The notes: generated by a model not told the origin, from the sequence alone. 64,000 nt of DNA from Leifsonia sp. 71-9 (GCF_001898805.1 NZ_MKVJ01000018.1:62001-126000); one strand, 5' to 3'. Positions 31,948 to 43,449 are shown, numbered from the stretch's first letter. Made by a program: numbers and translations.

Positions 31948-33399
31948 ATTTCCGCTCCGACCTCCACGACCGAGCCGACCGCCACGGGGCGCTTGGACCG
32001 CTTCTTCGAGATCACCAAGCGCGGCACCACCTGGGCCACCGAGGTCCGGGGCGGTGTGCTGACGTTCGTGACGATGGCGTACATCGTCATCCTGAACCCG
32101 CTCATCCTGGGCGGCACGCCGGACGTCTCCGGCCACTCCCTGCAGGGGGCGCAGGTCGCCGCGGTCACCGCGCTGAGCGCGGGCGTCATGACGGTGCTGT
32201 TCGGCCTCGTGGCGCGGCTTCCGTTCGCGTTCGCCGCCGGCCTGGGCATCAACTCGTTCCTCGCGGTGAACGTGGTGCAGGTGCTCACCTGGCAGGAGGC
32301 GATGGGCCTCGTCGTCATCAACGGTCTCATCATCGTGCTGCTGTCGGCGACCGGCCTGCGCAAACTGATCTTCAACGCCGTGCCCGCGCAGCTCAAGACG
32401 GCGATCACCGTCGGCATCGGCCTCTTCATCGCGTTCATCGGTTTCGTCGACAGCGGCTTCGTGCGCAGCACGAACATGTCGTCGCCGCCCGTGCAGCTCG
32501 GCGAGGCCGGCTCGATCGCGACCGTCCCGACCCTGATCTTCCTGCTCGCGCTGGTGATCATGGGCGTCCTCATGGCCCGCAAGGTGAAGGGCGCCCTGCT
32601 CATCGGCATCGTCGCCGCCACCGTGGTCGCGATTATCGTGGAGGCGATCTGGCCGGTCGGTCCGTCGATGGGCGGCAAGAACGCCGGCGGCTGGAACCTC
32701 ACCGTGCCGCAGCTGCCCGGTTCGCTCGTCTCGCTGCCGAACCTGAGCCTGGTCGGCCAGGTCGACGTTTTCGGCTCCTTCGGCCGCATCGGCGCACTCG
32801 CCGCCATCATGCTGGTCTTCACCCTCGTCTTCACGAACTTCTTCGACGCCATGGGCTCGATGACGGGCCTCGCGCGCAGCGCCGGCCTGGCGAAGGAGGA
32901 CGGCACGTTCCCGCGCCTGCAGCCCGCGCTCATCGTGGAGGGCGTCGGCGCGGTCGTCGGCGGTGCGACCTCCTCGTCGTCCAACACCGTGTTCGTCGAG
33001 TCCGCATCGGGCATCGGCGAGGGCGCGCGGACCGGTTTCGCGTCGGTCATCACCGGTGTGCTCTTCCTGCTCGCGATGTTCTTCACCCCGCTGACGCAGG
33101 TGGTCCCGCTGGAGGTCGCGGCCGCCGCGCTCGTCATCGTCGGTGCGCTCATGGTCGTCCAGATCCGCCACATCGACTTCGGCGAGTTCTCGAGCGTCCT
33201 GCCGGTGTTCCTGACGATCATCGTCATGCCGCTGACCTACTCGATCGCCAACGGCATCGGCGTCGGCTTCATCAGCTGGGTGCTGGTCCGCTCGCTCTCG
33301 GGCAAGGCCCGCGAGATCAGCCCGCTGCTGTGGATCGTGGCCGCCGGCTTCCTGATCTACTTCGCCCGCGGGCCGATCGAGGCGTTCCTGCCCCACTAG
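31948..33399 (+). CDS. AzgA-type purine (adenine/guanine/hypoxanthine) permease, probable ATT start
   Basis: A membrane carrier of ~483 aa of the NCS2/AzgA branch: TEVRGGVLTFVTMAYIVILNPLIL, FAFAAGLGINSFLAV, FFDAMGSMTGLA, and GGATSSSSNTVFVESASGIGEGARTGF. No ATG or GTG lies in frame between the upstream stop at 31903 and the conserved body; only a TTG at 31993. ATT at 31948 would give (M)SAPTSTTEPTATGRLDRFF, matching relatives' N-terminal length, with GGGAG at 31937-31941. I therefore suggest ATT (or ATC 31945); TTG 31993 would cost 15 residues. Confidence 0.85.
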   Translation: MSAPTSTTEPTATGRLDRFFEITKRGTTWATEVRGGVLTFVTMAYIVILNPLILGGTPDVSGHSLQGAQVAAVTALSAGVMTVLFGLVARLPFAFAAGLGINSFLAVNVVQVLTWQEAMGLVVINGLIIVLLSATGLRKLIFNAVPAQLKTAITVGIGLFIAFIGFVDSGFVRSTNMSSPPVQLGEAGSIATVPTLIFLLALVIMGVLMARKVKGALLIGIVAATVVAIIVEAIWPVGPSMGGKNAGGWNLTVPQLPGSLVSLPNLSLVGQVDVFGSFGRIGALAAIMLVFTLVFTNFFDAMGSMTGLARSAGLAKEDGTFPRLQPALIVEGVGAVVGGATSSSSNTVFVESASGIGEGARTGFASVITGVLFLLAMFFTPLTQVVPLEVAAAALVIVGALMVVQIRHIDFGEFSSVLPVFLTIIVMPLTYSIANGIGVGFISWVLVRSLSGKAREISPLLWIVAAGFLIYFARGPIEAFLPH

Positions 33400-33418
33400 G
33401 CCGCTGCCGGCCGTCGGG

Positions 33419-33446
33419 TCCGGCTCGGGGAAACCCCCGAGCCGGA
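33419..33446 (+). terminator. hairpin terminator after the AzgA-type permease
   Basis: Perfect 12-bp stem TCCGGCTCGGGG / CCCCGAGCCGGA with an AAAC loop, 19 bp after the stop. A second GGGG..CCCC pairing follows at once. No T-tract. Confidence 0.75.
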
Positions 33447-33498
33447 TCCGGGGGTTTCCCCGATACCGCCGGATCCCGCGGCCCGCTTGACTGGACGC

Positions 33499-33828
33499 AT
33501 GACCAGCACGGACACCCAGAGCCCGAGTTCCCCGAACGCCTTCCCGCACACCGCGGCTCCCGTCGCGCCCGCGGCCGACCGCACCCTCAGCGTCACGAGC
33601 TTCGTGCTCGGTCTGGCCTCCATCGTCTTCGGCTGGACCTTCGTCGCCCCGATCGCGGGCCTGGTCATCGGCATCATCGCGCTCCGCCGCGAGCCGCTCG
33701 GCAAGACGTTCGCCGTCTGGGGGATCGTGCTCAACGCGCTCATGCTGTTCGGCGTCCTCCTCGGCCTGGTGCTCGCCCTCGCCGGGATCGGCCTCGGGCT
33801 GACCTTCCTGCCGTTCGCCTTCCTTTGA
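33499..33828 (+). CDS. DUF4190 small membrane protein
   Basis: A 109-aa protein: a Pro/Ala/Ser-rich N-terminus of ~30 residues, then two hydrophobic segments (VTSFVLGLASIVFG...VAPIAGLVIGIIALRR and TFAVWGIVLNALMLFGVLLGLVLALAGIGLG) in the DUF4190 arrangement. Function unknown. I use ATG 33499 (MTSTDTQ); an in-frame ATG 12 bp earlier is possible. Confidence 0.85.
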   Translation: MTSTDTQSPSSPNAFPHTAAPVAPAADRTLSVTSFVLGLASIVFGWTFVAPIAGLVIGIIALRREPLGKTFAVWGIVLNALMLFGVLLGLVLALAGIGLGLTFLPFAFL

Positions 33829-33884
33829 TCGCGCCTCGCGCCTCGCGGCTCGGGGAGGCGCCCGGCGCCTGAGAGAATGGACGG

Positions 33885-34568
33885 ATGGAACAGCCCCACC
33901 TCGTCCGCCCGCACAGCTACGTCGTGCGCGGACGGAAGACCGAAGCGCAGCAGCGCGCGATCGACGAGCTCTGGCCCGCCTACGGCGTCGACTTCGACGG
34001 CTCGCCCCTCGACCTGGACGCGATCTTCGGCCGCACGGCGCCCCGCACCGTCGAGATCGGCTTCGGCAACGGCGAGAACCTGCTGACCCTCGCCGAGCGG
34101 CACCCCGAGCGGGACTTCCTCGGCGTGGAGGTGCACGGCGCCGGCGTGGGGCGGGTGCTCGCCGGGATGCGCGACCGCGGGCTCACGAACATCCGGGTCG
34201 TGCGTCACGACGCGGTCGAGGTGTTCCAGACCGGGCTCGCCGCGGGCAGCGTCGCCGAGGTCCTGATCTTCTTCCCCGACCCGTGGCCGAAGGTGCGGCA
34301 CCACCGTCGCCGTCTCGTGCAGCCCGACGTCGTGAAGATCATCCTCCCGGCGCTCTCGTCCGACGGCCTGCTGCGGCTCGCGACCGACTGGGAGCCCTAC
34401 GCCGAGCACATGCTCGAGGTGCTCGACGCCGAGCCCGCGCTGGTGAATGTCGCCGGCGACGCGCACTTCGTCCCGCGCCCGGAGGGCCGCCCCGTCACCA
34501 AGTTCGAGCGACGCGGCGAGAAACTGGGCCACGCGATCTTCGACCTGGAGTACCGCCCCCGTCCGTAG
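33885..34568 (+). CDS. trmB: tRNA (guanine-N7-)-methyltransferase
   Basis: A 227-aa SAM-dependent enzyme that forms m7G46 in the tRNA variable loop. Motifs: VEIGFGNGENLL (SAM site), DFLGVEVHGAGVGRVL, the TrmB signature FFPDPWPKVRHHRRRLVQ, TDWEPYAEHML, and a C-terminal TKFERRGEKLGH. GAGAAT at 33873-33878 lies 6 bp upstream of ATG, a near-leaderless arrangement. Co-directional with the following ALDH. Confidence 0.96.
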   Translation: MEQPHLVRPHSYVVRGRKTEAQQRAIDELWPAYGVDFDGSPLDLDAIFGRTAPRTVEIGFGNGENLLTLAERHPERDFLGVEVHGAGVGRVLAGMRDRGLTNIRVVRHDAVEVFQTGLAAGSVAEVLIFFPDPWPKVRHHRRRLVQPDVVKIILPALSSDGLLRLATDWEPYAEHMLEVLDAEPALVNVAGDAHFVPRPEGRPVTKFERRGEKLGHAIFDLEYRPRP

Positions 34569-34577
34569 GATGGGCGC

Positions 34578-35978
34578 ATGACCACTGGGCTCACCGCCAT
34601 CGGGCAGACCGCCGACGCTCTGCGCACGACCTTCGACAGCGGGGCGACCAAGCCCCTCGCCTGGAGGGTCGCGCAGTTGCGCGCCCTGCGACGGCTGCTC
34701 ACCGAGCGCGCTGCGGAGCTGGAGGATGCGCTCCTCGCGGACCTCGCGAAGAACCCGACGGAGTCGCAGATCGCCGAGATCGGCTTCGTCGTCGGCGAGA
34801 TCGACCACATGCTCCGCAACCTGCGCCGCTGGTTGCGCCCGAAGCGCGTGAGCGTCCCGGGGGCGCTGCTGCCCGGGAAGGCCTCCACGATGCTGGAGCC
34901 GGTGGGCGTCGTGCTCGTCATCGCACCCTGGAACTATCCGGTGCAACTGCTGCTCGCCCCGCTCGTCGGCGCGCTGGCGGCCGGCAACGCGGTCGCGCTG
35001 AAGCCGTCGGAGCTCGCCCCCGCGACCTCCGCCGCGATGGCCCGGCTCGTCCCTCAGTACCTGGACACGCGTGCGGTCGCGGTGGTCGAGGGCGCGGTGC
35101 CGGAGACGACCGAGCTGCTCGCCCAGCGCTGGGACCACATCTTCTTCACCGGCAACGGCCGGGTGGGCCGGATCGTCGCGGCCGCGGCCGTCGAGCACCT
35201 CACGCCGGTCACGCTCGAGCTCGGCGGCAAGTCGCCGGTGTACGTCGACGACTCGGTCGACATCCTCGCCGCCGCGCGACGGATCGCGTGGGGCAAGTTC
35301 ATGAACGCGGGGCAGACCTGCGTCGCCCCCGACTACGTGCTCGCGACGTCGTCCGTCGCGGCCCGTCTCGCCGATGCCCTGCGGGTCGCGATCCGCGAGC
35401 TGTACGGTGACGACCCGGCGCAGAGCCCGGACTACGGGCGCATCGTCGACGCCCGCCAGTTCACACGGCTGACCGGCCTCCTCGACGGCGCCGGGACCAC
35501 GGCGGTGGGAGGCGTTCAGGATGCGGCCGGCCGCTACCTCGCGCCGACGGTGCTCACCGACGTGCCGCGCGACGCGGCCGTGATGGCGGAGGAGATCTTC
35601 GGCCCCATCCTCCCGATCGTGCCGGTCACCGGCCTGGACGACGCGATCCGCTTCATCCGGGCGGGGGACAAGCCGCTCGCGCTCTACGCGTTCACCGAGC
35701 GCGCCGCGGTGCGCCGCCGCATCCTGACCGAGACGAGCTCCGGAGCGGTCGGCTTCGGCGTCCCGGCGGCGCATCTCGCCGTCGGCGGACTGCCCTTCGG
35801 CGGCGTGGGGGAGAGCGGGGTCGGCGCCTATCACGGCGAGCGGTCGCTGCGGGTCTTCAGCCACGAGAAGGCCGTGCTGAGCAAGCCGCTCGCGCCCGAC
35901 ACGATGAAGCTGATCTACCCGCCGTACACGGAGGGCAAGGACCGCTTCGCGCGCGGCCTCCTGCGCAAGCTGGGCTGA
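34578..35978 (+). CDS. class 3 aldehyde dehydrogenase (fatty/aryl aldehyde type)
   Basis: A 466-aa ALDH. Visible: [45 protein letters not shown] (general base), nucleophile in [22 protein letters not shown], and [15 protein letters not shown]. The shorter length and GQTCVAPDY are typical of class 3 / coniferyl-type enzymes using medium-chain or aromatic aldehydes. TAGGAT (34566-34571), inside the trmB tail, is 6 bp before the ATG, so it may have its own leaderless promoter. Confidence 0.94.
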   Translation: MTTGLTAIGQTADALRTTFDSGATKPLAWRVAQLRALRRLLTERAAELEDALLADLAKNPTESQIAEIGFVVGEIDHMLRNLRRWLRPKRVSVPGALLPGKASTMLEPVGVVLVIAPWNYPVQLLLAPLVGALAAGNAVALKPSELAPATSAAMARLVPQYLDTRAVAVVEGAVPETTELLAQRWDHIFFTGNGRVGRIVAAAAVEHLTPVTLELGGKSPVYVDDSVDILAAARRIAWGKFMNAGQTCVAPDYVLATSSVAARLADALRVAIRELYGDDPAQSPDYGRIVDARQFTRLTGLLDGAGTTAVGGVQDAAGRYLAPTVLTDVPRDAAVMAEEIFGPILPIVPVTGLDDAIRFIRAGDKPLALYAFTERAAVRRRILTETSSGAVGFGVPAAHLAVGGLPFGGVGESGVGAYHGERSLRVFSHEKAVLSKPLAPDTMKLIYPPYTEGKDRFARGLLRKLG

Positions 35979-36131
35979 ACGCAGGTCGCTCGGCCGTGTC
36001 TCGGATTCGAGACGGATCGTCCACCCCGCCTCCAGGGCCGGGAGGTAGGTTGGTGCTGTCGGCGGCCACGAACGGCCGACACCCCCGCGCCGGGTCCGTC
36101 CGGCGAGCCAACCGCACAACGAGAGGCAACG

Positions 36132-37697
36132 GTGCCAACCGTGAACCCCACCGCCATGATGGATGATTCCCAGACCCAGCCCGTCCCCGTGACGCCGGCG
36201 CCGGTCGTCGACGCGTCGGAGAACGTGTCCGACGTCCCCGACCCGAGCGCCGCCACCGGCCCGACGCGCACCGAGACCGACTCGCTCGGCAGCCGCGAGA
36301 TCCCGGCCGACGCCTACTGGGGGGTGCACACCTCCCGTGCGCTCGAGAACTTCTCCATCGCCAAGCGCCCCATCTCGGTCTACCCCGATCTGATCGTGGC
36401 CCTCGCCAGCGTCAAGCAGGCGGCCGCCCGCGCGAACCTCGAGATCGGCGTCCTGGAGCCGCACAAGGCCGACCTGATCGACCGCGCCTGCCAGCTCATC
36501 ATCGACGGCCGCTTCCACGACCAGTTCGTGGTCGGCGTCATGCAGGGCGGCGCGGGCACGTCGACGAACATGAACGCCAACGAGGTCATCGCCAACGTCG
36601 CGCTCGAGCTCGACGGCCGGCCGAAGGGCGACTACGCGACCCTCAGCCCGATCGACGACGTCAATCGCAGCCAGAGCACGAACGACACGTTCCCGACCGC
36701 GATCAAGATCGCGCTCACCTTCGCCCTCGCCCACCTCCTCGACCAGCTCGCTCTGCTGCGCGACTCGTTCGCGAGCAAGGGCGAGGAGTTCCGGCACATC
36801 CTGAAGGTCGGCCGGACCCAGCTGCAGGATGCCGTGCCGATGACCCTTGGCCAGGAGTTCCACGGCTTCGCCACCACCCTCACCGAGGACCACGCGCGCC
36901 TCACCGAGACCAAGTGGCTGCTCGCCGAGATCAACCTCGGCGCGACCGCCATCGGCACCGGCATCACGGCCGATCCCGGATACGCGGCCGCCGCGGTGCG
37001 CCACCTCAACGTCATCACCGGGCTCAACCTCGAGTCCGCCCCTGACCTCATCGAGTCGACGAGCGACGCGGGCGCGTTCATGTCGTTCTCCGGCTCGCTC
37101 AAGCGCAGCGCGATCAAGCTCTCGAAGATCTGCAACGACCTCCGCCTGCTCTCGTCGGGCCCGCAGGCGGGGCTGGGCGAGATCAACCTCCCGCCGCGTC
37201 AGGCCGGCTCCAGCATCATGCCGGGCAAGGTCAACCCCGTCATCCCGGAGGTCGTCAACCAGGTGGCCTTCTCGGTCGCCGGCGCCGACGTCACCGTCAC
37301 GATGGCGGCCGAGGGCGGTCAGCTCCAGCTCAACGCGTTCGAGCCCGTCATCGCACACTCGTTGCTGCAGAGCATCACGTGGATGACGCAGGCCTTCCAT
37401 ACCCTGCGCGTCAACTGCGTCGACGGCATCACGGCCAACGTGGAGCGCCTCGGTGCGATGGTCGGCTCCTCGGTCGGCGTCATCACCGCTCTCACCCCGC
37501 ACATCGGCTACGCGGCCGCGGCCGCCCTCGCCAAGTCGGCGCTGCTGACCGGCCACAACGTGGCCGACCTCGTGGTGGACGCGAAGCTGATGAGTCGCGA
37601 GGAGGTCACCCGGCTGCTGTCCCCGGCGCGCCTGAGCGGACTGGAGACCGTCACCACGGCCATCCCGGTGATCGACGCGGAGACCGCGGCGGAGTAG
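36132..37697 (+). CDS. aspA: aspartate ammonia-lyase
   Basis: A 521-aa member of the fumarase/aspartase superfamily, converting aspartate to fumarate and ammonia. The superfamily signature GSSIMPGKVNPVIPE holds the catalytic serine (S360 region). AGTSTNMNANEVIANVALEL, DDVNRSQSTNDTFPTA and ETDSLGSREIPADAYWG at the body start distinguish aspartase from fumarase. A ~50-residue Pro/Thr/Val-rich N-terminal extension precedes the domain. GTG 36132 has GAGAGG 5 bp upstream; GTG 36141 is an alternative. The 153-bp gap before it holds small hairpins but no gene. Confidence 0.93.
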   Translation: MPTVNPTAMMDDSQTQPVPVTPAPVVDASENVSDVPDPSAATGPTRTETDSLGSREIPADAYWGVHTSRALENFSIAKRPISVYPDLIVALASVKQAAARANLEIGVLEPHKADLIDRACQLIIDGRFHDQFVVGVMQGGAGTSTNMNANEVIANVALELDGRPKGDYATLSPIDDVNRSQSTNDTFPTAIKIALTFALAHLLDQLALLRDSFASKGEEFRHILKVGRTQLQDAVPMTLGQEFHGFATTLTEDHARLTETKWLLAEINLGATAIGTGITADPGYAAAAVRHLNVITGLNLESAPDLIESTSDAGAFMSFSGSLKRSAIKLSKICNDLRLLSSGPQAGLGEINLPPRQAGSSIMPGKVNPVIPEVVNQVAFSVAGADVTVTMAAEGGQLQLNAFEPVIAHSLLQSITWMTQAFHTLRVNCVDGITANVERLGAMVGSSVGVITALTPHIGYAAAAALAKSALLTGHNVADLVVDAKLMSREEVTRLLSPARLSGLETVTTAIPVIDAETAAE

Positions 37698-37708
37698 CGG
37701 CGGGCGGT

Positions 37709-38620
37709 TCAGCCGCGCGCGTCCGCCTCCCGGAACAGCGCGATCATGTCGCGCCCGAGCTGGTGCGGAGCCGTTTCGCACGGGCTGTGACCGGTGCGGT
37801 ACACGGCGAGGCGCGCGCCGAGGGCGTCCGCGTTCGCGGCGTGGAGGTGGGTCGGCCACAGGTCGTGGTCGCCCGTCGCCACCAGCACCGGGATGCCGCT
37901 GGCGGCCACGCGGGCGCGGACGTCGGGCACGCGCTTCATCAGGCCGACCATGTCGTCGACGCTCGACCGCCGCGTCAGGTCGAAGCGGGAGCGGACGAAC
38001 GCGAGACGGCTGGGCGGCACCTTGTTCTTGTTGGTGACGATGCCCCAGATCATCAGGCCGGCGCCCTGGTGCCCGTTCAGCAGCCAGCTCAGCCAGCCGA
38101 TGACCCGCACGCCGCGGAAGGCCTGGCCGGGCTCGGGCGGCGTCGCCAGCAGTGTGAGGGAGCGGAACAGCTCGGGATGCGCGACGAGCGCGAGCTGCGC
38201 GACGATGCCGGCGAACGAGTAGCCGAGCACGTGCGCGGCACCGCCCTCGCGGAGGAAGGCGGCGAAGTCCGCCACCAGCAGGTCGTACGTGTAGTGTCCG
38301 CCCGGGGGAGGTCCGGCGTCGGCCGACTCGTACTGGCCCGCGAGGTCGTAGCTCTGCACGTAGTACCCGGCGGCGACCAGGATGGGCGCGAGGAGGTAGA
38401 AGTCCTCCTTCGACCCGGTCGCTCCCGGCACCATGACGACGCGCGGGTCCGCCGGGTCGCCGAGGGAAGCGACCGCCAGCTCACCGCTGGGCGCGGCGAA
38501 GCGCGAGAAGACCGTGCCGACGGGCGCGATCGACCAGTCGATGTCGGGCAGCGCGGCGTCGAGGCGCGCGGCCTCGCCGCCGTCTCCCGTGATGCCGGGC
38601 CGACGCTCTCCGATGGACAT
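37709..38620 (-). CDS. alpha/beta-hydrolase
   Basis: A 303-aa alpha/beta-hydrolase fold enzyme: oxyanion strand VVMVPGATGSKEDFY, nucleophile elbow GYSFAG, acid in VATGDHDLWPTH, and histidine in TGHSPCE. No signal peptide. Substrate not predictable. TAGCGT (38627-38632, minus strand) is 6 bp before the ATG, implying a leaderless mRNA. Convergent with aspA (11-bp gap). Confidence 0.9.
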   Translation of the reverse strand: MSIGERRPGITGDGGEAARLDAALPDIDWSIAPVGTVFSRFAAPSGELAVASLGDPADPRVVMVPGATGSKEDFYLLAPILVAAGYYVQSYDLAGQYESADAGPPPGGHYTYDLLVADFAAFLREGGAAHVLGYSFAGIVAQLALVAHPELFRSLTLLATPPEPGQAFRGVRVIGWLSWLLNGHQGAGLMIWGIVTNKNKVPPSRLAFVRSRFDLTRRSSVDDMVGLMKRVPDVRARVAASGIPVLVATGDHDLWPTHLHAANADALGARLAVYRTGHSPCETAPHQLGRDMIALFREADARG

Positions 38621-38663
38621 GCATTCACGCTAGCCGACGCCGGGCGCGATTGCAGTCAACGGG

Positions 38664-39539
38664 TCACGTGACGCGGCAGTAGGTCGTCAGGTAACCGATG
38701 CCGCCGATGGAGACGGTCACGGTCGATTTGTCGCGGAGGAACACCGGGGGAGTGCGCGAGTAGCCGGCGCCGCCCGGGCTGCCGGTCGAGATCAGGGTGC
38801 CCGGCTGAATGGTCGCGGAGTGCGAGAGGAACTCGATGATCTGCGCCACGGAGCGCACCATGTCGGCCGTCGAGGCGTCCTGCAGGATGCTGCCGTCGAC
38901 GTTGGTGGTGAGCCACAGATCCTGCGGGTCGGCGATCTCGTCGGCGGTGACGACGACCGGGCCGTTGGGGGTGAAGCCGTCGAACGACTTGCACCGCGAC
39001 CACTGGGCCTCGGAGAACTGGAGGTCGCGCGCCGTGATGTCGTTGACCACGGTGTAGCCCCACACGTAGTCGAGGGCGTCGCGGACGGAGACGTTGCGCG
39101 CCGGGCGTCCGATGATCACGCCGAGCTCGGCCTCGTAGTCCACCTGTGTGGTGAGGTCCTCCGGCCAGGAGGTGGTGCCGCCGTGCCCGGCGAGCGAGTT
39201 CGGCCAGAGGGAGAACACGGTCGCCGCCTTCTCGCTGCGCAGCTTGAGCTCCGAGGCGTGGGCCGCGTAGTTCGCGCCGATCGCGATGACCTGCGGGGGC
39301 CGCAGCACCGCCGACGCGTGCCGCAGCTCGGTCACCGGCGCGAGCGGGCGCCCGGTCGCGACCGACTCGTCGACGAGGGAGCGCACCTCCGCGAGCGCAC
39401 CCTCCCCGCGTTCGATGAGGTCCTGGAGGTCGCGCGGCGCGTCGGGCATGACCTCGTCGAGGAAGAGGGCGCCGTCGGCCACGACGGCGGCCAGGCGCGG
39501 CGCTGCGTCGGGGGTGGTGCTGAGGTGCGAGAATCTCAC
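38664..39539 (-). CDS. fumarylacetoacetate hydrolase (FAH) family protein
   Basis: A 291-aa FAH-fold enzyme: PPQVIAIGANYAAHASEL, the metal-site region QVDYEAELGVIIGRPARNVS, DITARDLQ, and TGSPGGAGYSRTPPVFL. Such enzymes cleave C-C bonds or decarboxylate/isomerise in aromatic breakdown. I choose GTG 39539 (VRFSHL, matching the usual MRF-x-H start) over TTG 39548: TAGGTT (39547-39552, minus strand) is 7 bp upstream and would overlap the longer start. Confidence 0.9.
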   Translation of the reverse strand: MRFSHLSTTPDAAPRLAAVVADGALFLDEVMPDAPRDLQDLIERGEGALAEVRSLVDESVATGRPLAPVTELRHASAVLRPPQVIAIGANYAAHASELKLRSEKAATVFSLWPNSLAGHGGTTSWPEDLTTQVDYEAELGVIIGRPARNVSVRDALDYVWGYTVVNDITARDLQFSEAQWSRCKSFDGFTPNGPVVVTADEIADPQDLWLTTNVDGSILQDASTADMVRSVAQIIEFLSHSATIQPGTLISTGSPGGAGYSRTPPVFLRDKSTVTVSIGGIGYLTTYCRVT

Positions 39540-39636
39540 ACCCTCCAACCTATCGGGGAGGCGGGTGCCGCGGTACTCGACAGGCAGTCGGTTCGGAGGC
39601 TCCGCCGTCGACGCGGTGTCGAACGTGAGAGACCGT

Positions 39637-40401
39637 TCAGGCCACGGCGCCGGTGGCGTCCTCCGCGTGCTCCTCGCGCCAGCGGCGGCGTGCGGCGCGG
39701 CGGCGCCACGGCGACTCCTCCGGCAGGTGCATCCACAGCGTGCCGAACGCCCAGGAGAGCCGGCGGCCGAAGCCGTGCCAGGTGGAGAACGGGCGCGCCG
39801 AGATGCCGACCGTGAGCCGCTCGTCGTAGCGGACGATCACGCCGGGGTCGAGGTGGAAGGCGAGGTCGAGGTCGTCATGCACTTCGCGGAGGTCGCGGTG
39901 GACGCGGCTGCGCGCGTCGGCCCAGACCTCCCGCCGCATGGCGAAGTTGGAGCCGAAGATCGGGGGATGCCCGAGCCAGATCTCCATCGACCAGAAGTAG
40001 CCGCCGATGTAGAGCACCTGGCCGAGGCCGGCGACGAACGGGTTGCCGTCGTAGAAGACGCCGGGGCCGGTGAGCACGCCGATCTCGGGGGCGTCCACGA
40101 ACTCGGCCTCGATGTGCAGGAGCCAGTCGACCGGCGGGCGGGAGTCGGCGTCGATGCGCGCGATGATGTCGCCGGTGGCCGCGTCGTAGCCGGTGGCGGC
40201 GGCGGGCCAGATGCCGCGCACGGGCTGCTCCAGGACGCGGGCGCCTGCGGCGCGGGCCACGGCCGCCGTGTCGTCGGTGCTGCCGTTGTCGACGACGATG
40301 ATCTCGTCGGCGGGGCGCAGCTGCGTCGCGAGATCGCCGAGGCTGCGCCGGAGCATCTCCGCGTCGTCGAGGGCCGGGATGACGACGGTGATCGTGGGCA
40401 C
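39637..40401 (-). CDS. family 2 glycosyltransferase
   Basis: A 254-aa GT-A enzyme: ITVVIPALDDAEMLRRSL, DEIIVVDNGSTDDTAAVA, and the metal-binding DADSRPP (DXD-like), then FGSNFAMRREVW and a basic C-terminus (RRRAARRRWREE). No transmembrane helix is evident, so it is a cytosolic or peripheral enzyme that adds sugar to lipid or polymer acceptors. GTG 40401 follows GAGG by 6 bp; a GTG 12 bp upstream is also possible. Confidence 0.88.
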   Translation of the reverse strand: MPTITVVIPALDDAEMLRRSLGDLATQLRPADEIIVVDNGSTDDTAAVARAAGARVLEQPVRGIWPAAATGYDAATGDIIARIDADSRPPVDWLLHIEAEFVDAPEIGVLTGPGVFYDGNPFVAGLGQVLYIGGYFWSMEIWLGHPPIFGSNFAMRREVWADARSRVHRDLREVHDDLDLAFHLDPGVIVRYDERLTVGISARPFSTWHGFGRRLSWAFGTLWMHLPEESPWRRRAARRRWREEHAEDATGAVA

Positions 40402-40448
40402 TTCTGGCCTCACCCCTCCCACCTCGTACGACCGGTTGTGATGCGATC

Positions 40449-41966
40449 CTACGCTTTGCTCGCCCGCCAGAGGTGCATTCCGGCGTAGCTGCGCCACGGG
40501 GCCCAGCGGGCGCCGTACGCCGCGAGGGTCCGCGCCTCGCCGGGCAGGCCGAGCCGGGCGGCGCCCTGCCGCAGTGCGAGGTCGCCGGTGAGCAGGATGT
40601 CCGGGCTGCCCAGCACGCGCAGGGCGATGTATCCGGCGGTCCACGGTCCGATGCCGGGCAGGGCGAGCAGGCGCGCCTCCAGATCGTCGCGGGATTCGCC
40701 CACGTCGATGTGCAGGGAGCCGTCGGCGAGGGCGCGCGCGACGCCGATGATCGCCTCCACCCGCCGTGCCGGGCCGCGCAGCACCTCGTGGCCGCGCTCG
40801 GCGATCGCTGCGGCCGTGGGGAAGAGGCGGGTGAAGCCGGCGAGGTCGATCGGTTCGCCGAGCGCGTCGGTGAGGCGGGTCAGCGCGGTGCGGGCGGCCG
40901 GGACCGAGACCTGCTGGCCGATGAGGGCGCGGAAGACGATCTCGTCGGCGTCGACCGCGCCGGGCACGCGCAGGCCGGGTGCCGCGCGGACGCTCGGCGC
41001 GAGCGCCGGGTCGGTCGCGAGGGCCGCGTCGATCGCGGCGGCGTCCGCGTCGAGGTCGAGCAGGCGCCGCACGCGCGCCACCAGCGGCGCGAGGTCGGCG
41101 ACGTCGGCGAGGGTGGCGTCGCACTGGACGGCCGGCGCCTCCGTGGTGCCGATGAGTCCGAGCCGCACGACGGCCGGACCGTGCGGGAGGCGGAGCGCGC
41201 GGGAGTAGGAGGTGTCGCCTCCCGACTCCATCCCCGCCACGGACCGTGCCGAGAGGAAGGCGAGGAGGGAGGCGCCGTCGAACGGCGCGCGGGCCGGGAG
41301 CCGCAGGCTCAGCGTCGCCGCGTCCGCCTCGGTCTGGGTCGCCTCGGTCTGGGCGGCCGCTGCCGGTCGGCGGGCCGCCGCGCGGATGCCGCCCGGCGTG
41401 GTGCGGTAGATCTCAGCGATCGTCTCGTTGAACTGGCGGACGCTCGTGAATCCCGCGGCGAACGCCACATCGGTGATCGGGAGGTCGGTGCCGGTCAGGA
41501 GCAGCCGGGCCGTCTGCGCGCGGTGCGCCCGGGCCAGCGCGAGGGGGCCGGCGCCGAGCTCGGCCGTGAGCACCCGACCGAGGTGGCGCGGCGTATAGCC
41601 GAGCCGGTGCGCGAGGCCGGGGACGCCCTCCCGCTCCACCGTCCCGTCGGAGATGAGACGCATGGCGCGGGCCGCGAGGTCGTCGCGCATGTTCCATTCC
41701 GGCGAGCCGGGCACGGCGTCGGGGAGGCAGCGCTTGCAGGCCCGCAGCCCCGCCTCGTGCGCGGCGGCGGCCGTGAGGTAAAAGGTGACGTTGCCCGGCT
41801 TCGGGCTGACGGCGGGGCAGCTGGGGCGGCAGTAGATGCCGGTGGAGTGGACACCGGTGATGAACTGGCCGTCGAAGCGCGTGTCGCGTGCGTTCATCGC
41901 GCGGTAGCGCTCGGCGAAGACGGGGTCGTCGAGGGGGTTCGCGGCGGGGCCGGTGGTGCGTGCCAT
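40449..41966 (-). CDS. AdaA-AlkA fusion: methyl-phosphotriester sensor/regulator and 3-methyladenine DNA glycosylase
   Basis: A 505-aa three-domain DNA alkylation repair protein. Residues ~20-85 are the Ada zinc domain (C46, C50, C77, C80; IYCRPSC and CKRC), whose cysteine accepts methyl groups from phosphotriesters. Residues ~95-190 are an AraC-type HTH pair ([35 protein letters not shown]). From ~205 comes an AlkA glycosylase with helix-hairpin-helix [15 protein letters not shown] and catalytic D462 in TGDLALRQG. The O6-methylguanine methyltransferase domain of E. coli Ada is absent. Confidence 0.95.
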   Translation of the reverse strand: MARTTGPAANPLDDPVFAERYRAMNARDTRFDGQFITGVHSTGIYCRPSCPAVSPKPGNVTFYLTAAAAHEAGLRACKRCLPDAVPGSPEWNMRDDLAARAMRLISDGTVEREGVPGLAHRLGYTPRHLGRVLTAELGAGPLALARAHRAQTARLLLTGTDLPITDVAFAAGFTSVRQFNETIAEIYRTTPGGIRAAARRPAAAAQTEATQTEADAATLSLRLPARAPFDGASLLAFLSARSVAGMESGGDTSYSRALRLPHGPAVVRLGLIGTTEAPAVQCDATLADVADLAPLVARVRRLLDLDADAAAIDAALATDPALAPSVRAAPGLRVPGAVDADEIVFRALIGQQVSVPAARTALTRLTDALGEPIDLAGFTRLFPTAAAIAERGHEVLRGPARRVEAIIGVARALADGSLHIDVGESRDDLEARLLALPGIGPWTAGYIALRVLGSPDILLTGDLALRQGAARLGLPGEARTLAAYGARWAPWRSYAGMHLWRASKA

Positions 41967-42057
41967 GACCTCAGCCTGACACGCGCCGCCGACATCGGAT
42001 AGCGGAAAACGGACATGAGCGATCGGCTGCACCCTCACCCGTCGCTAGCCTGGGCGG

Positions 42058-43449
<1,392 letters not shown>

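Noticed and set aside
35998-36081. Small hairpins upstream of aspA as a riboswitch
   Set aside because: Only 6-7 bp stems with no recognised aptamer consensus.
33396-37859. A minus-strand open frame of nearly 1,500 codons
   Set aside because: It is antisense to the DUF4190, trmB, aldehyde dehydrogenase and aspA genes, which have clear motifs. Its protein is Arg/Asp/Gly-rich repeats typical of GC-rich shadow frames.
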